From CAYVMX01 sp964452725 (GTDB lineage Bacteria > Patescibacteriota > Gracilibacteria > JAHISY01), in assembly GCA_964452725.1 (NCBI GenBank), contig CAYVMX010000006.1, positions 1 to 59,246 on the forward strand: a stretch of 59,246 nt of DNA, written 5' to 3'. The translations under genes were made by a program, and so were the position numbers. Each line of letters opens with the position of its first letter. The first letter of the stretch is position 1. Of the stretch, positions 33,325 through 41,861 are shown piece by piece. The notes under the pieces are model-generated. The model saw only the letters and a program-made list of their open reading frames with translations, had not been told where the DNA came from and did not search any database.

Positions 33325-34203
33325 TTATTCTGCCAACGCGGCTGAACCACCGACGATCTCGCTGATCTCCGTCGTGATTTGTGTCTGACGGGCTTTATTC
33401 ATCACTAGTGTGAGAGCCTCGGTGAGTTCTTTGGCATTATCTGTTGCCGACTTCATCGCAATCATACGGGCAGACTGTTCAGAGGCGTTGGATTCTAGCT
33501 GGCTCTGATAGATGGTCGTCTCCAGATAGCGGGGGAGGAGGCGCGCTAGGACAGCATTCGCGCTAGGCTCAAAGAGGTAGTCCATAGCCGCCGCTTTTGC
33601 TTGATCCTCTTTAGTCCTCTCGGGGGCAGTAAAGGGCAGCAGGAGGCGTTCTGTGATCTCCTGTGTCATTGTGTTGACGAAGTGGTTGTAGACAACGCGT
33701 ACCTCATCAAAATCACCATTCAAAAAACCGTCGATCGCGACACGCGTGACAGGGACAGTGTCGAGATAGGTGGGTTTGTCTGTTAGTCCTTCGAACTCCG
33801 CGACGACCTCTGTACCGACGAAGTTTTGGAAAAAATTCATACCTTTACGACCAGCACAGATTAGTAGCTTACTCTGACCAGCACCGAGCTGTTTTCTTGC
33901 GATATAGCGGATTAGATTGGAGTTGAATCCACCACAAAGACCACGATCAGCCGTAAAGAGGATATAAGCAATCTTCTTGGGGTTCTCACGCTTCAGGAAG
34001 TACGGATGCTCAAGGTTGTCTGTACCGGCGTGGAGTAAGAGTGACTCGATCAGCTTCGCTAGCTCCTCAGCATATGGACGACCAGACAGTGCCGACTCTT
34101 GGGCTTTTTTCATCTTGCTGGCGGCGACCATCTGCATAGCACGAGTGATCTTCTGTGTGTTTTTCACAGATTTGACACGACGGCGGAGATCTAGGAGTGA
34201 CAT
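33325..34203 (-). CDS. atpG: F1 ATP synthase subunit gamma
   Basis: A 292-residue central-stalk subunit. Both conserved ends are present: LLDLRRRVKSVKNTQKITRAM at the N terminus and QITTEISEIVGGSAAL at the C terminus, which form the coiled coil inside the alpha/beta ring. The middle ADRGLCGGFNSNLIR is also a family motif. It is the last gene of the main atp operon; atpD and atpC, which usually come next, are absent here, and an NSS symporter follows instead. Confidence 0.97.
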   Translation of the reverse strand: MSLLDLRRRVKSVKNTQKITRAMQMVAASKMKKAQESALSGRPYAEELAKLIESLLLHAGTDNLEHPYFLKRENPKKIAYILFTADRGLCGGFNSNLIRYIARKQLGAGQSKLLICAGRKGMNFFQNFVGTEVVAEFEGLTDKPTYLDTVPVTRVAIDGFLNGDFDEVRVVYNHFVNTMTQEITERLLLPFTAPERTKEDQAKAAAMDYLFEPSANAVLARLLPRYLETTIYQSQLESNASEQSARMIAMKSATDNAKELTEALTLVMNKARQTQITTEISEIVGGSAALAE

Positions 34204-34232
34204 ATATTTAGGAAACAGATTTTAAAGACACG

Positions 34233-34270
34233 GGACACAGCTCTGTTTCCTGTGTCCTGACCAGCTGTGT
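34233..34270 (-). repeat. competing inverted repeats in the atpA-atpG spacer
   Basis: GGACACAG (34233-34240) pairs with CTGTGTCC (34250-34257), while ACACAGCT (34235-34242) pairs with AGCTGTGT (34263-34270). The two stems exclude each other. The GGACACAG word also occurs in the ispDF linker, so this is likely a dispersed repeat. It could tune atpG expression, which is speculative. Confidence 0.6.
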
Positions 34271-34277
34271 TCTGATA

Positions 34278-35783
34278 TTATTTCCAGCCTTTCTTGAAGT
34301 CCGTGAGAGCTTTTTTTAGTTCGTCAGCTAGTTCGTCGGCGACTTTGTTGCTACCGTTGAGTTTTTTCTCCAGCTTGGCGTAGTTCGCGTGCATGAAGGC
34401 GTAGAGGTCAGTCTCCCAACGCTGGACGTCGTCGACTGCTACGTCATCGAGTACACCTTCATTGACGGCGAAGATGATCTCCGTCTGATTGGCGACTGAG
34501 AGCGGGGAGTACTGGGGTTGTTTGAGCACTTCGACAATACGTTTACCACGTTCGATCTGCTGTTTGGTCGCTTCGTCGAGGTCAGAGCCAATCTGAGAAA
34601 ACGCCTCCAACTCGCGGAACTGAGCGAGACTGAGGCGCAGATTACCCGAGACACCCTTCATACCTTTGGTCTGGGCAGCACCACCGACACGACTGACCGA
34701 GAGACCTGCGTTGATCGCGGGACGGATACCTTTGTAAAAAAGATCGGTCTCAAGGTAGATCTGACCGTCGGTGATTGAGATCACATTCGTCGGGATATAC
34801 GCCGAGACATCGTTGGCTTGGGTTTCGATGATCGGGAGAGCCGTGATACTACCACCACCGAGCTCTTTGGATAGGCGCGCAGCGCGCTCTAGTAAACGAC
34901 TATGGAGGTAAAAGATATCACCAGGATAAGCTTCGCGTCCAGGTGGACGGCGCAGCAGCAGACTAATCTGACGATAGGCAGCGGCTTGCTTCGTGAGGTC
35001 GTCGTAGACGATCAATACATCTTTACCCGCCCACATCCACTCCTCTGCCATGGCGACTCCAGCGTATGGTGCGAGGAACTGGAGACTAGCTGGATCAGAA
35101 GCGTTGGCAGCGACGATAGTGGTGTACTCCATCGCACCGTGTTCTTCGAGCTTGGCGACGACTTTGGCAACCGTACTAGCCTTCTGACCGATGGCGACGT
35201 AGACGCAGAGACAGTCCTGACCTTTTTGGTTGATGATGGTGTCGATCGCGACCGCAGTCTTACCTGTCTGACGATCACCGATGATTAGCTCACGTTGTCC
35301 ACGTCCGACGGGGATCATAGCATCGACAGCCTTGATGCCGGTCTGCATCGGAGTACTGACAGGCTGGCGCTCAATAATGCCGGGGGCTTGTAGTTCGACG
35401 AGGCGGTGAGTTTTGGTCTTGATCTCACCTTTGCCATCGATCGGCTGCCCGAGAGCGTTGACCACGCGACCAATGAGCGCGTCACCAGCTGGTACTTCCA
35501 TGATTTTACCAGTCGTTTTTACCTCACTACCTTCTTTGAGGTCAGGGTTTTCGTCCAGTAGGATTGCACCGACAGTATCCTCCTCTAGATTGATCGCGAG
35601 ACCGTATTTATTGCCAGGGAATTCGACCATCTCGCCCATCTGGACGCCAGAGAGACCATGAATCTTCGCGATACCATCGCCGATCTCAATCACAGTACCG
35701 ACATTTGCTTTTTCGGCAGGAGCTTTGAAATCTTTGATTTTTTTAGTCAGTAGGCTGCTGATCTCGGAGGCTTTGATGCTCAT
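34278..35783 (-). CDS. atpA: F1 ATP synthase subunit alpha
   Basis: A 501-residue non-catalytic nucleotide-binding subunit. It has the N-terminal beta barrel with TVIEIGDGIAKIHGLSGVQM, Walker A GDRQTGKTA at about 169-177, the GREAYPGDIFYLHSRLLERAA stretch, and the ARG-finger region SVSRVGGAAQ. The length is normal. Position in the operon is after atpH and before atpG, the standard order. About 74 bases with inverted repeats separate it from atpG. Confidence 0.98.
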   Translation of the reverse strand: MSIKASEISSLLTKKIKDFKAPAEKANVGTVIEIGDGIAKIHGLSGVQMGEMVEFPGNKYGLAINLEEDTVGAILLDENPDLKEGSEVKTTGKIMEVPAGDALIGRVVNALGQPIDGKGEIKTKTHRLVELQAPGIIERQPVSTPMQTGIKAVDAMIPVGRGQRELIIGDRQTGKTAVAIDTIINQKGQDCLCVYVAIGQKASTVAKVVAKLEEHGAMEYTTIVAANASDPASLQFLAPYAGVAMAEEWMWAGKDVLIVYDDLTKQAAAYRQISLLLRRPPGREAYPGDIFYLHSRLLERAARLSKELGGGSITALPIIETQANDVSAYIPTNVISITDGQIYLETDLFYKGIRPAINAGLSVSRVGGAAQTKGMKGVSGNLRLSLAQFRELEAFSQIGSDLDEATKQQIERGKRIVEVLKQPQYSPLSVANQTEIIFAVNEGVLDDVAVDDVQRWETDLYAFMHANYAKLEKKLNGSNKVADELADELKKALTDFKKGWK

Positions 35784-35798
35784 AATATAGGAGTTAAG

Positions 35799-36317
35799 TT
35801 AGCTTAGTACTTGAGTTAATTTGTTTAGTTGACCCGCGAGAGAGAGGTCGATGACTTCGTCGCCGAAGCGAATCTTGAGTCCACCGAGGAGATCCTTGTT
35901 GACTACCTCTCTGAGTAAGATATTTTTATTACTTAGTTTTTTTAGAGCTGCTGTGATTTTTTCTGTAGTTTCGCCAGTTAGCTTCATTGGAGTCTCTATG
36001 GTCGCAGCGAGCTGACCACTAGCAGCATCAGCGAGTTGTTTGAAAATCGTCGCAATTTCAGCTAGCTCGCTAAAACGATTGTTTTGTACTAGCGTTTTGA
36101 GCAAATTAATAATAGAAGTAGAGAGCTTATCCGTGAGACTATCCAAGATCTGCTCCTTGTCCTTGGTAGCGATATCTGGACGAGCGAAGAAAGCCTGAAT
36201 ATCGTCTGCCATACTGGCTGCTGCTACAGCAGAAAGCTCTGTTTTGAGTAGAGCAAGCTTGCTTGGCTCAGTGCTGATAGCAAGTGCTCTGGCGTAGCGA
36301 GTGGCAACTTTACTCAT
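35799..36317 (-). CDS. atpH: F1 ATP synthase subunit delta
   Basis: A 172-residue peripheral-stalk subunit (OSCP homologue). The N-terminal helical domain starts SKVATRYARALAISTE, and the C-terminal domain contains the family motif NKDLLGGLKIRFGDEVIDLS. It connects the b subunits to the top of the alpha/beta hexamer. It lies 5 bp after atpF and 15 bp before atpA. Confidence 0.95.
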   Translation of the reverse strand: MSKVATRYARALAISTEPSKLALLKTELSAVAAASMADDIQAFFARPDIATKDKEQILDSLTDKLSTSIINLLKTLVQNNRFSELAEIATIFKQLADAASGQLAATIETPMKLTGETTEKITAALKKLSNKNILLREVVNKDLLGGLKIRFGDEVIDLSLAGQLNKLTQVLS

Positions 36318-36322
36318 AGTAA

Positions 36323-36826
36323 TTATTTAATAGACGCCAACTCTTTGGTCGCATCGCTGACGAGCCGCTCTTGATCTTTAGCATTGATTTCTCGCTTGAG
36401 GAGCTTCTCTGTAGCTAGTAAGACGATCTTAGTAACTTCGCCTTGGATCTTGGCAGTAGCTTCATCACGCTCTTTTACGATCTGTGTACGACCTTCCTCG
36501 ACTATCTTTTCCACTTTGATTTTAGCGTCAGCAATGAGTTTGTCTTCGACCTCTTTGGCACTTTTCTTTGCGTGAACGATGATCTCATTTGCTTGCTTTT
36601 GGGCCTTTTGGAATTCTGCTTTAGTTAGTTCCTCCGTTTTGGCTAATTGTTTTTCGATTTTGTCAGCATTCTTTTCTGCCTTGGCGATGCGATCTTTGCG
36701 CTCATCAAGCACACGCAACAGAGGCTTGTAGATGAAGAAACTCAGAATCGCAAGTAGAACAAAAAAATTGAATGCCTGCGCGAGCATGATAGTAGGGTCG
36801 ATACCGAGATTGGCGAGAGCCTCCAT
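36323..36826 (-). CDS. atpF: Fo ATP synthase subunit b
   Basis: A 167-residue peripheral-stalk subunit: one N-terminal membrane helix (about 12-33, QAFNFFVLLAILSFFIYKPL) and a long charged helix (about 38-165) for the right-handed coiled coil, with typical RKDRIAKAEKNADKIEKQL. Only one b-type gene is present, so the stalk is probably a b2 homodimer. The order atpE-atpF-atpH is standard. Confidence 0.95.
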   Translation of the reverse strand: MEALANLGIDPTIMLAQAFNFFVLLAILSFFIYKPLLRVLDERKDRIAKAEKNADKIEKQLAKTEELTKAEFQKAQKQANEIIVHAKKSAKEVEDKLIADAKIKVEKIVEEGRTQIVKERDEATAKIQGEVTKIVLLATEKLLKREINAKDQERLVSDATKELASIK

Positions 36827-36868
36827 AAAAAATCTTTAAAGTATTAATTTCAAGATGTCGAATGCAGA

Positions 36869-37090
36869 CTACAGGAAACGAATAATGAGAGCGACGACAA
36901 GGGCATAGATAGAGATCGCTTCAGCAAAAGCAATAGCGAGAATCATCACGGCTTGAATTTTACCAGCCGCTTCCGGATTGCGACCAACCGCTTCGGCAGC
37001 TTTTGCGCCTATGAGACCGATACCGATACCAGGACCGAGAGCACCGAGACCGATGGCGAGCGCAACCGCGAGGTTGTTGAGTTCAGGCAT
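36869..37090 (-). CDS. atpE: Fo ATP synthase subunit c
   Basis: A 73-residue two-helix proteolipid forming the rotor ring. The ion-binding carboxylate is E57 in ILAIAFAEAISIYALV, and the polar loop has GRNPEA. The Na+-type ligands (Gln in helix 1, Ser after the Glu) are replaced here by Ile and Ala, which points to H+ coupling. The glycine-rich helix 1 (GLGALGPGIGIGLIGAKA) is typical. Confidence 0.95.
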   Translation of the reverse strand: MPELNNLAVALAIGLGALGPGIGIGLIGAKAAEAVGRNPEAAGKIQAVMILAIAFAEAISIYALVVALIIRFL

Positions 37091-37161
37091 TGTGGAGAAG
37101 ATTAAATAATATATGGATTTAATGCCGAGGCATTATAGACGAATTTTTAATTAAAGCAATC

Positions 37162-37998
37162 TCAGTGAGCTTCCGTTGTTGCCATTTTGAAAAAAACAAG
37201 TGTCAACATAGCAAAGACAAGTGCTTGAATCACACCTACAAAAATCTCTAACGCGTAAAAGGGCATCGGTGCGATATAAGGTGCCAGGCTGAGTACCACC
37301 ACGAGGAGCACTTCGCCAGCGAAGATATTGCCAAAGAGACGAAAAGAAAAACTAATGATTTTTGAGAATTCAGAGATAAGCTCCAAGATACCGACGAAAA
37401 ACATAATCGGACTTTTGAAATTTAAAAAACGACTGAAATAATGCCAAGCTCCGAGCTTGCGAATACCGTGATACTGAGTCAGCAGCACGGCGATCAATGC
37501 GAGCGCGAGCGTAAATGATAAATCCGCACTGCCAGCACGAAAAATATAGTTCAGTTTGCTTGGCTCAGTCTCTTTATTTTCTGAATTATTAGCTTCTCTC
37601 TCTGAGTTTGTGTCCAGATTTGTGTCAGCGGCGGGACTCACCTCTTCATCTATCTCAGGCTGCTCCACGATACCGATCGCACCGACACCAGGTATTAGCC
37701 CTGCCCAGTTATTGAGTAGTACCAAAAGAAAAATTGTAGTAATAACACCAAAGAAAAGCCGAGCTTGCTTCGCATCGTTCGTTACACTTTCGATGATTCC
37801 GAGCGCTCCTTCGACTATAATTTCAAAAACATTTTGTAATCCTCTAGGTTGCTTCGCATTGAGCCGGATACGTAGATATAGACCGATCAGAGTGATAAAA
37901 AGTATCACAACCCAAGTGGTCAGCAGTGAGTTCGTCACAGCCAGTGGGCCGAGATCAAATAGTTTTTCTGCTGCGATGGATACATGAGGAGCTGTCAT
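37162..37998 (-). CDS. atpB: Fo ATP synthase subunit a
   Basis: A 278-residue membrane subunit with the essential stator arginine R220 in SFSFRLFGNIFAGE. Five or six membrane helices are predicted. A polar, acidic stretch of about 38 residues (112-149, rich in Glu, Asp, Asn) is inserted between the helix ending LIPGVGAIGIV and the RAGSADLSFTLALAL helix, where most bacteria have a short loop. The subunit forms the ion half-channels beside the c-ring. It is the second Fo gene of the operon, after the atpI-like gene. Confidence 0.96.
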   Translation of the reverse strand: MTAPHVSIAAEKLFDLGPLAVTNSLLTTWVVILFITLIGLYLRIRLNAKQPRGLQNVFEIIVEGALGIIESVTNDAKQARLFFGVITTIFLLVLLNNWAGLIPGVGAIGIVEQPEIDEEVSPAADTNLDTNSEREANNSENKETEPSKLNYIFRAGSADLSFTLALALIAVLLTQYHGIRKLGAWHYFSRFLNFKSPIMFFVGILELISEFSKIISFSFRLFGNIFAGEVLLVVVLSLAPYIAPMPFYALEIFVGVIQALVFAMLTLVFFKMATTEAH

Positions 37999-38031
37999 AT
38001 TGTTAGTTGTATTGCTTTTAAAATTAGTAAA

Positions 38032-38286
38032 TTATTTTTTAGAATTAGTATTGATTTTATCACAAATTGGTTTCACGATCTGCCAGACTAGTAAAAAGCT
38101 AGCAATCAGTCCGAGACTGGCACCGATCCAGAGAAAAATTGGAGTAGTATCGAAATGTTTATCGAGCCAGTATCCACCATAAATAAATAGAACGGCCGTG
38201 ACCGAGACTGCGAACCCGAGCTGAAGCGCCAAGCCGATAATAGCCTTATTCGTCAGCGGGTTAGATGTTTGTAGTGTTTCAGGCAT
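38032..38286 (-). CDS. AtpI/AtpQ-like small membrane protein of the ATP synthase operon
   Basis: An 84-residue protein with two membrane helices (about 17-39 and 50-72) and the GYWLDKHFDTTPIFLWIGASLG signature pattern, split here across a loop, of the F0F1-ATPase 'gene 1' family (PF09527-like). Such proteins help c-ring assembly or Mg2+ uptake. The ATG of MPETLQTSN is preferred over an upstream in-frame TTG. It lies 33 bp before atpB, the usual place. Confidence 0.82.
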   Translation of the reverse strand: MPETLQTSNPLTNKAIIGLALQLGFAVSVTAVLFIYGGYWLDKHFDTTPIFLWIGASLGLIASFLLVWQIVKPICDKINTNSKK

Positions 38287-38333
38287 ATCAAAAATGCGCA
38301 AGCAGTCTAAAGGAAGAAATGGAGATGGTCAAT

Positions 38334-38666
38334 TTAATCTAAATTAACACCTAGTCTGTTTATAGATTCGCGCAGGAGGCTGATTAGTTCTTCATAACTA
38401 AATGGTTTTTTTATCTCACCAACAATTTCCCTTTTATCTTCGTCTGTATAGTTGATCAATGCAGTCAGAACATTAGGATCTCCACGTAGTACAATATCGC
38501 AATCTAGCGCTTTGATTATCTCATCACGACGACGCTCATCGCCATTTTGCACAACTTCTGAGATATCATAGTCGGCATGAATATCTCTTACGACACTCAA
38601 AACTGCTTCGCGGGACGGAGGGTATTCGTCTATAACGACAATAGAAGTTTGTTCTGCCTGTGCCAT
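38334..38666 (-). CDS. degenerate receiver-like protein at the head of the ATP synthase operon
   Basis: A 110-residue single-domain protein that looks like a response-regulator receiver: IVVIDEYPPSREAVLSVVRD at strand 1 with D13/E14, and EIKKPFSYEELISLLRES near the end with the KPF motif. The phospho-acceptor position after strand 3 reads DCDIVLRGD, so the aspartate is displaced by about one residue and the Thr/Ser switch residue is not evident. It may be a non-phosphorylated pseudo-receiver. It lies between secY and the atpI-like gene, downstream of a strong promoter. Confidence 0.65.
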   Translation of the reverse strand: MAQAEQTSIVVIDEYPPSREAVLSVVRDIHADYDISEVVQNGDERRRDEIIKALDCDIVLRGDPNVLTALINYTDEDKREIVGEIKKPFSYEELISLLRESINRLGVNLD

Positions 38667-38686
38667 CTAAAAATAATTAGTACTCA

Positions 38687-38715
38687 ATACTATTAGTGTT
38701 TTACGACTTTGTCAA
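38687..38715 (-). promoter_or_regulatory. predicted promoter of the ATP synthase operon
   Basis: On the minus strand TTGACA, 17 nt, TAGTAT. The -35 box lies directly after the secY stop codon. The transcription start would be about 15 nt before the pseudo-receiver ATG, and transcription would continue into the atp genes. Confidence 0.75.
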
Positions 38716-38718
38716 GTT

Positions 38719-40017
38719 TTACTTAAACTTGTCGTAGTCATGCATGACCATCTGTGCGTTGATCTGACGCATCAGGTCTAGTACGACACCGACGACGATG
38801 ATGAGACCAGCGCCAGAGATGAGTAGCGGTACCGATCCGAAACTCTGACCAGCAAAGAAAATTTGGATCAAGATCGGCATGATAGCGACGAAACCAAGGA
38901 AACTACCACCCCAAAGATTGAGCCTACTACTGACATTGCCAATATACTCAGCCGTCTCACGCCCTGGACGAATACCTGGTACAAAACCACCACGCTTTTG
39001 AATATTCTCGGCGACTTTTTCTGGCTCGAAGGTAATCGAAACATAAAAGTAAGTAAACGCCATTACAAATGTGAAGTAAAGGACGATGTAAAGAAAACCA
39101 GGATTAGCACCATTAAAATTATTCGTCACCCAAGTAGCGACACTGCGGACAAACTCACTACTAGAACCTTGGGCAAACTGTGCGATGATAGTCGGAAAAG
39201 TAACCAGCGAAACCGCGAAGATGATCGGAATCATGCCAGCCTGATTGATACGCAAGGGAAGTGTGGACTGTTCACCAGCGCCACCACTACGAGCATAAGT
39301 AATCGGAATCTGGCGTACGCCCTCTGTGATCAGTACGACGAGGATAGTCAGTGCGATAGTGATGACGAGCAAAATCGCAAATGGGACAAGTTTCTCTGGA
39401 TCGAACTGAGCGAGACCAAGAGTCTGACCAAGTACTGGTGGGATACCAGCGATAATCGAACCAAAGATCAACAGTGAAATACCATTACCAATACCACGCT
39501 CCGTCATGATCTCACCGATCCACATGAGTAGCACTGTGCCAGCTGTGACCGTGAGCATGATCGGTAGCATGACAGAGATATCATTTGTATCTGCGATCAA
39601 CGCACCACCAGAAGAGCGATTGAGCAAAACAATCATGCCGTAGCTCTGCAAAAAGGCAAGCGGAAGGGTGATATAGCGAGTCCATTTATTAATAATTTTT
39701 TGCCCCTCCTCACCCTCTTTTTTTAGCTCTTCGAGACGGGGAATGATGACAGTTATAAGCTGCATAATGATACTGGCGTTGATATATGGCGTCAGTCCCA
39801 TGAGGATGATAGAGAAGTTTTCCATACTACCACCTGTCAAGATTGAGAAAACTCCAAGTAGCTCGTTATTCTTGAAAAGATCGACCAAAGCAGCATGGTC
39901 GATACCTGGCACAGTGATATGTGCCATCACACGGAAAAATGCCAGAGCAAACAGCGTAAAAAAAATCTTTTTACGCAGATCAGGAGCTTGGAAGATACGT
40001 TTGAGATAGTTCAGCAT
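38719..40017 (-). CDS. secY: protein translocase subunit SecY
   Basis: A 432-residue pore of the Sec translocon with ten predicted membrane helices. Recognisable parts are the N terminus (APDLRKKIFFTLFALAFFRV), the plug-region ITVPGID, TERGIGNGISLLIFGSIIAG, and VYITFEPEKVAE-like VSITFEPEKVAENIQKRGGF. It works with SecD/SecF, also in this window. It follows rplO by 10 bp, as in the spc operon; adk, map and infA do not follow. Confidence 0.98.
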   Translation of the reverse strand: MLNYLKRIFQAPDLRKKIFFTLFALAFFRVMAHITVPGIDHAALVDLFKNNELLGVFSILTGGSMENFSIILMGLTPYINASIIMQLITVIIPRLEELKKEGEEGQKIINKWTRYITLPLAFLQSYGMIVLLNRSSGGALIADTNDISVMLPIMLTVTAGTVLLMWIGEIMTERGIGNGISLLIFGSIIAGIPPVLGQTLGLAQFDPEKLVPFAILLVITIALTILVVLITEGVRQIPITYARSGGAGEQSTLPLRINQAGMIPIIFAVSLVTFPTIIAQFAQGSSSEFVRSVATWVTNNFNGANPGFLYIVLYFTFVMAFTYFYVSITFEPEKVAENIQKRGGFVPGIRPGRETAEYIGNVSSRLNLWGGSFLGFVAIMPILIQIFFAGQSFGSVPLLISGAGLIIVVGVVLDLMRQINAQMVMHDYDKFK

Positions 40018-40027
40018 TGCTTAGTTA

Positions 40028-40513
40028 TTAGGCAGCGACAGCTTTCCCTCTTTGGGCTTTAGTAGCCTTTTCAATTTTCTTTGGTAGATCTATCGTGCCA
40101 CCAGCTTTTTCAATAGCAGCGATAGCTGTCTTACTAGCAGCATCTACTTTGACAGTTAGCTTTTTCTTTAGTTCGCCCTTACCAAGGATCTTGATGGGTA
40201 GGTTTTTTTTCTTGATCAAGTCCGCAGCATAGAGTGTCTCGACGTCAGCCACTTCGGTATCCAAACGAGTCTCTAGGTCAGAGAGATTGACAGGCTGAAA
40301 GGGGATCTTATTGGGATTTTTGAAGCCACCGAGCTTTGGCATACGACGAATCAGTGAGATCTGACCACCTTCAAACGCCGCAGAAAACTTACTACGACCG
40401 CCGACACGAGACTGCTGACCTTTACAGCCACGCCCAGCGAATGTATCGCCGATACCACGACGGTGGTGTACTTTGCGAGAGCCGGCGCGAGGTTTGAGAG
40501 TGTTTTGCTGCAT
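40028..40513 (-). CDS. rplO: 50S ribosomal protein L15 (uL15)
   Basis: A 161-residue protein. The N-terminal glycine/basic stretch (KVHHRRGIGDTFAGRGCKGQ) and GGRSKFSAAFEGGQISLIRR are the family signature, and the C-terminal domain is complete with IKILGKGELKKKLTVKVDAA. The last part of the spc-operon order, rplO-secY, is kept, but the preceding ribosomal genes are not here; rplT lies upstream instead. Confidence 0.97.
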   Translation of the reverse strand: MQQNTLKPRAGSRKVHHRRGIGDTFAGRGCKGQQSRVGGRSKFSAAFEGGQISLIRRMPKLGGFKNPNKIPFQPVNLSDLETRLDTEVADVETLYAADLIKKKNLPIKILGKGELKKKLTVKVDAASKTAIAAIEKAGGTIDLPKKIEKATKAQRGKAVAA

Positions 40514-40563
40514 GATTGTATTTGTAATAGTTATATTTGAACAAGGTCAAATAGTAGTTTTAA

Positions 40564-40935
40564 TTATTTACGTACAGGTGCTTTGGAGTTGGTTTTGGCT
40601 GTCTCCGCCAGACTGGCAAAGATCTTTGGCTCGCGGACAGCGAGATCAGCGAGATTTTTACGATTAACTATGATCTTGGCCTTGGTGAGACCCTCTATCA
40701 GACGACTGTAGGTCATGCCGAGGTTACGAGCAGCAGCATTGATACGCTGAATCCAAAGGGCACGGTAAGTGCGCTTCTTGAGCTTGCGACCACGATAGGC
40801 ATGGAGTCCAGCTTTCATATTGGCCTGCTTCGCTACACGAAAAGTGTTGCGTTGGCGACCACGATAGCCTTTGGTCGTAGCGAGGATTTTTTTGTGACGA
40901 CGACGAGTGACGACACCACTAGTAACGCGAGTCAT
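40564..40935 (-). CDS. rplT: 50S ribosomal protein L20 (bL20)
   Basis: A 123-residue protein with the signature VTRRRHKKILATTKGYRGRQ and WIQRINAAARNLGMTYSRLI. It binds 23S rRNA early in 50S assembly and in many bacteria represses its own operon. It is third in infC-rpmI-rplT. Its C-terminal extension of a few residues is polar. Confidence 0.98.
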   Translation of the reverse strand: MTRVTSGVVTRRRHKKILATTKGYRGRQRNTFRVAKQANMKAGLHAYRGRKLKKRTYRALWIQRINAAARNLGMTYSRLIEGLTKAKIIVNRKNLADLAVREPKIFASLAETAKTNSKAPVRK

Positions 40936-40971
40936 AATAAGGAAAGTATAAAGTCTAAAATATAAGTTTTT

Positions 40972-40999
40972 ATCATTCCTGCACGAGCAGGATCCAGCC
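40972..40999. repeat. possible dispersed hairpin repeat at the rpmI 3' end
   Basis: ATCATTCCTGCACGAGCAGGATCCAG-like sequence with a 5-bp stem (CCTGC/GCAGG). It resembles a repeat type often seen in bacterial spacers (TCATTCCTGC...GCAGGAATCCAG), from memory; only one copy is seen in this window. Confidence 0.35.
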
Positions 41000-41193
41000 T
41001 ACAAGTGTGGCAATAAGTGTGCGACACGCTTCGCTTCGCCTTTCTTTAGCAGGTGCGGCTTATTGACTAGTTTTTTTTGTGTGCGGCTTTTTTGGAGCAG
41101 TAGATGACCACGACAGGACTTACGTCCGACGATTTTGCCAGTGCCAGTCACACGGAAGCGCTTTTTGGCGGAGGAGTTGGATTTGAGTTTCAT
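40999..41193 (-). CDS. rpmI: 50S ribosomal protein L35 (bL35)
   Basis: A 64-residue basic protein with KLKSNSSAKKRFRVTGTGKI and the family HLLLQKSRTQKKL stretch. The length is standard. It is the middle gene of infC-rpmI-rplT. Confidence 0.97.
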   Translation of the reverse strand: MKLKSNSSAKKRFRVTGTGKIVGRKSCRGHLLLQKSRTQKKLVNKPHLLKKGEAKRVAHLLPHL

Positions 41194-41250
41194 AATTCAA
41201 AAATAAGCCGCATGAGTATAGCGGACATGATTTATTTTGCCAAATCTTTT

Positions 41251-41808
41251 TTACTCAGGCGGTGTGCTGCGTGATGGTGACAAAACCATGATCAATTGTC
41301 GTCCAATCTTCTTAGGTGCTTCATCAGGCTTGGCAACTTCGGCTAGACTTTCAGCAAATTTATTGAGCTTTATGATACCAAGGTCGGAGTGTTGGATCTC
41401 GCGTCCACGGAAACGCAACTCGATTTTTAGTTTGTGACCCTTCGCGAGGAATTTTTCAGCTTGTCTCAGGCGTACTTCTACATCGTGTTCACCTGTACGT
41501 AGCCCGAGACGGATACCCTTGACAGCGAGAGCCTTGCCAGCTGAACGTTGTTTGCGAGCGGTGCGTTTTTGCTCATAAAGGTATTTACCATAGTCAATAA
41601 TCTTTGCTACAGGTGGCTTGGCATCGGCAGCTACCAAAAGCAGATCCATTTCGTTGGCACGCGCTTTCGCCAAAGCTTCACTAGTGGCGATCTCACCGAG
41701 CTGTTCACCATCGGCGTCTATGAGCAGTACCCGTGTCGCACGGATACGTTCATTCATAGTAGGGCGGGGTACTCTGATGGGAGTTGGTTTTTTCTTACGA
41801 GGAGGCAA
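41251..41808 (-). CDS. infC: translation initiation factor IF-3
   Basis: A protein of up to 185 residues. The N domain (about 18-90) has NERIRATRVLLIDADGEQLG, and the C domain has GKALAVKGIRLGLRTGEHDV and FLAKGHKLKIELRFRGRE. The start is uncertain: a TTG at the given position or the ATG 17 codons later (MNERIRATRV); infC often uses rare starts. Its promoter lies on the other side of the run of Ns and agrees with a leader of about 32 nt once the duplicated 55 bases are merged. It leads infC-rpmI-rplT. Confidence 0.96.
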   Translation of the reverse strand: MPPRKKKPTPIRVPRPTMNERIRATRVLLIDADGEQLGEIATSEALAKARANEMDLLLVAADAKPPVAKIIDYGKYLYEQKRTARKQRSAGKALAVKGIRLGLRTGEHDVEVRLRQAEKFLAKGHKLKIELRFRGREIQHSDLGIIKLNKFAESLAEVAKPDEAPKKIGRQLIMVLSPSRSTPPE

Positions 41809-41861
41809 AAACTTTTGTAAAAAATAAAATCTCTTTGAGCTAAAAAAGTCTACGCAAGGGA
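41807..41861. repeat. 55-nt contig-end sequence, left copy
   Basis: Identical to 41962-42016 across all 55 bases, ending AAGTCTACGCAAGGGA. It abuts the run of Ns and is best explained as an assembly overlap, not a biological repeat. Confidence 0.9.
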
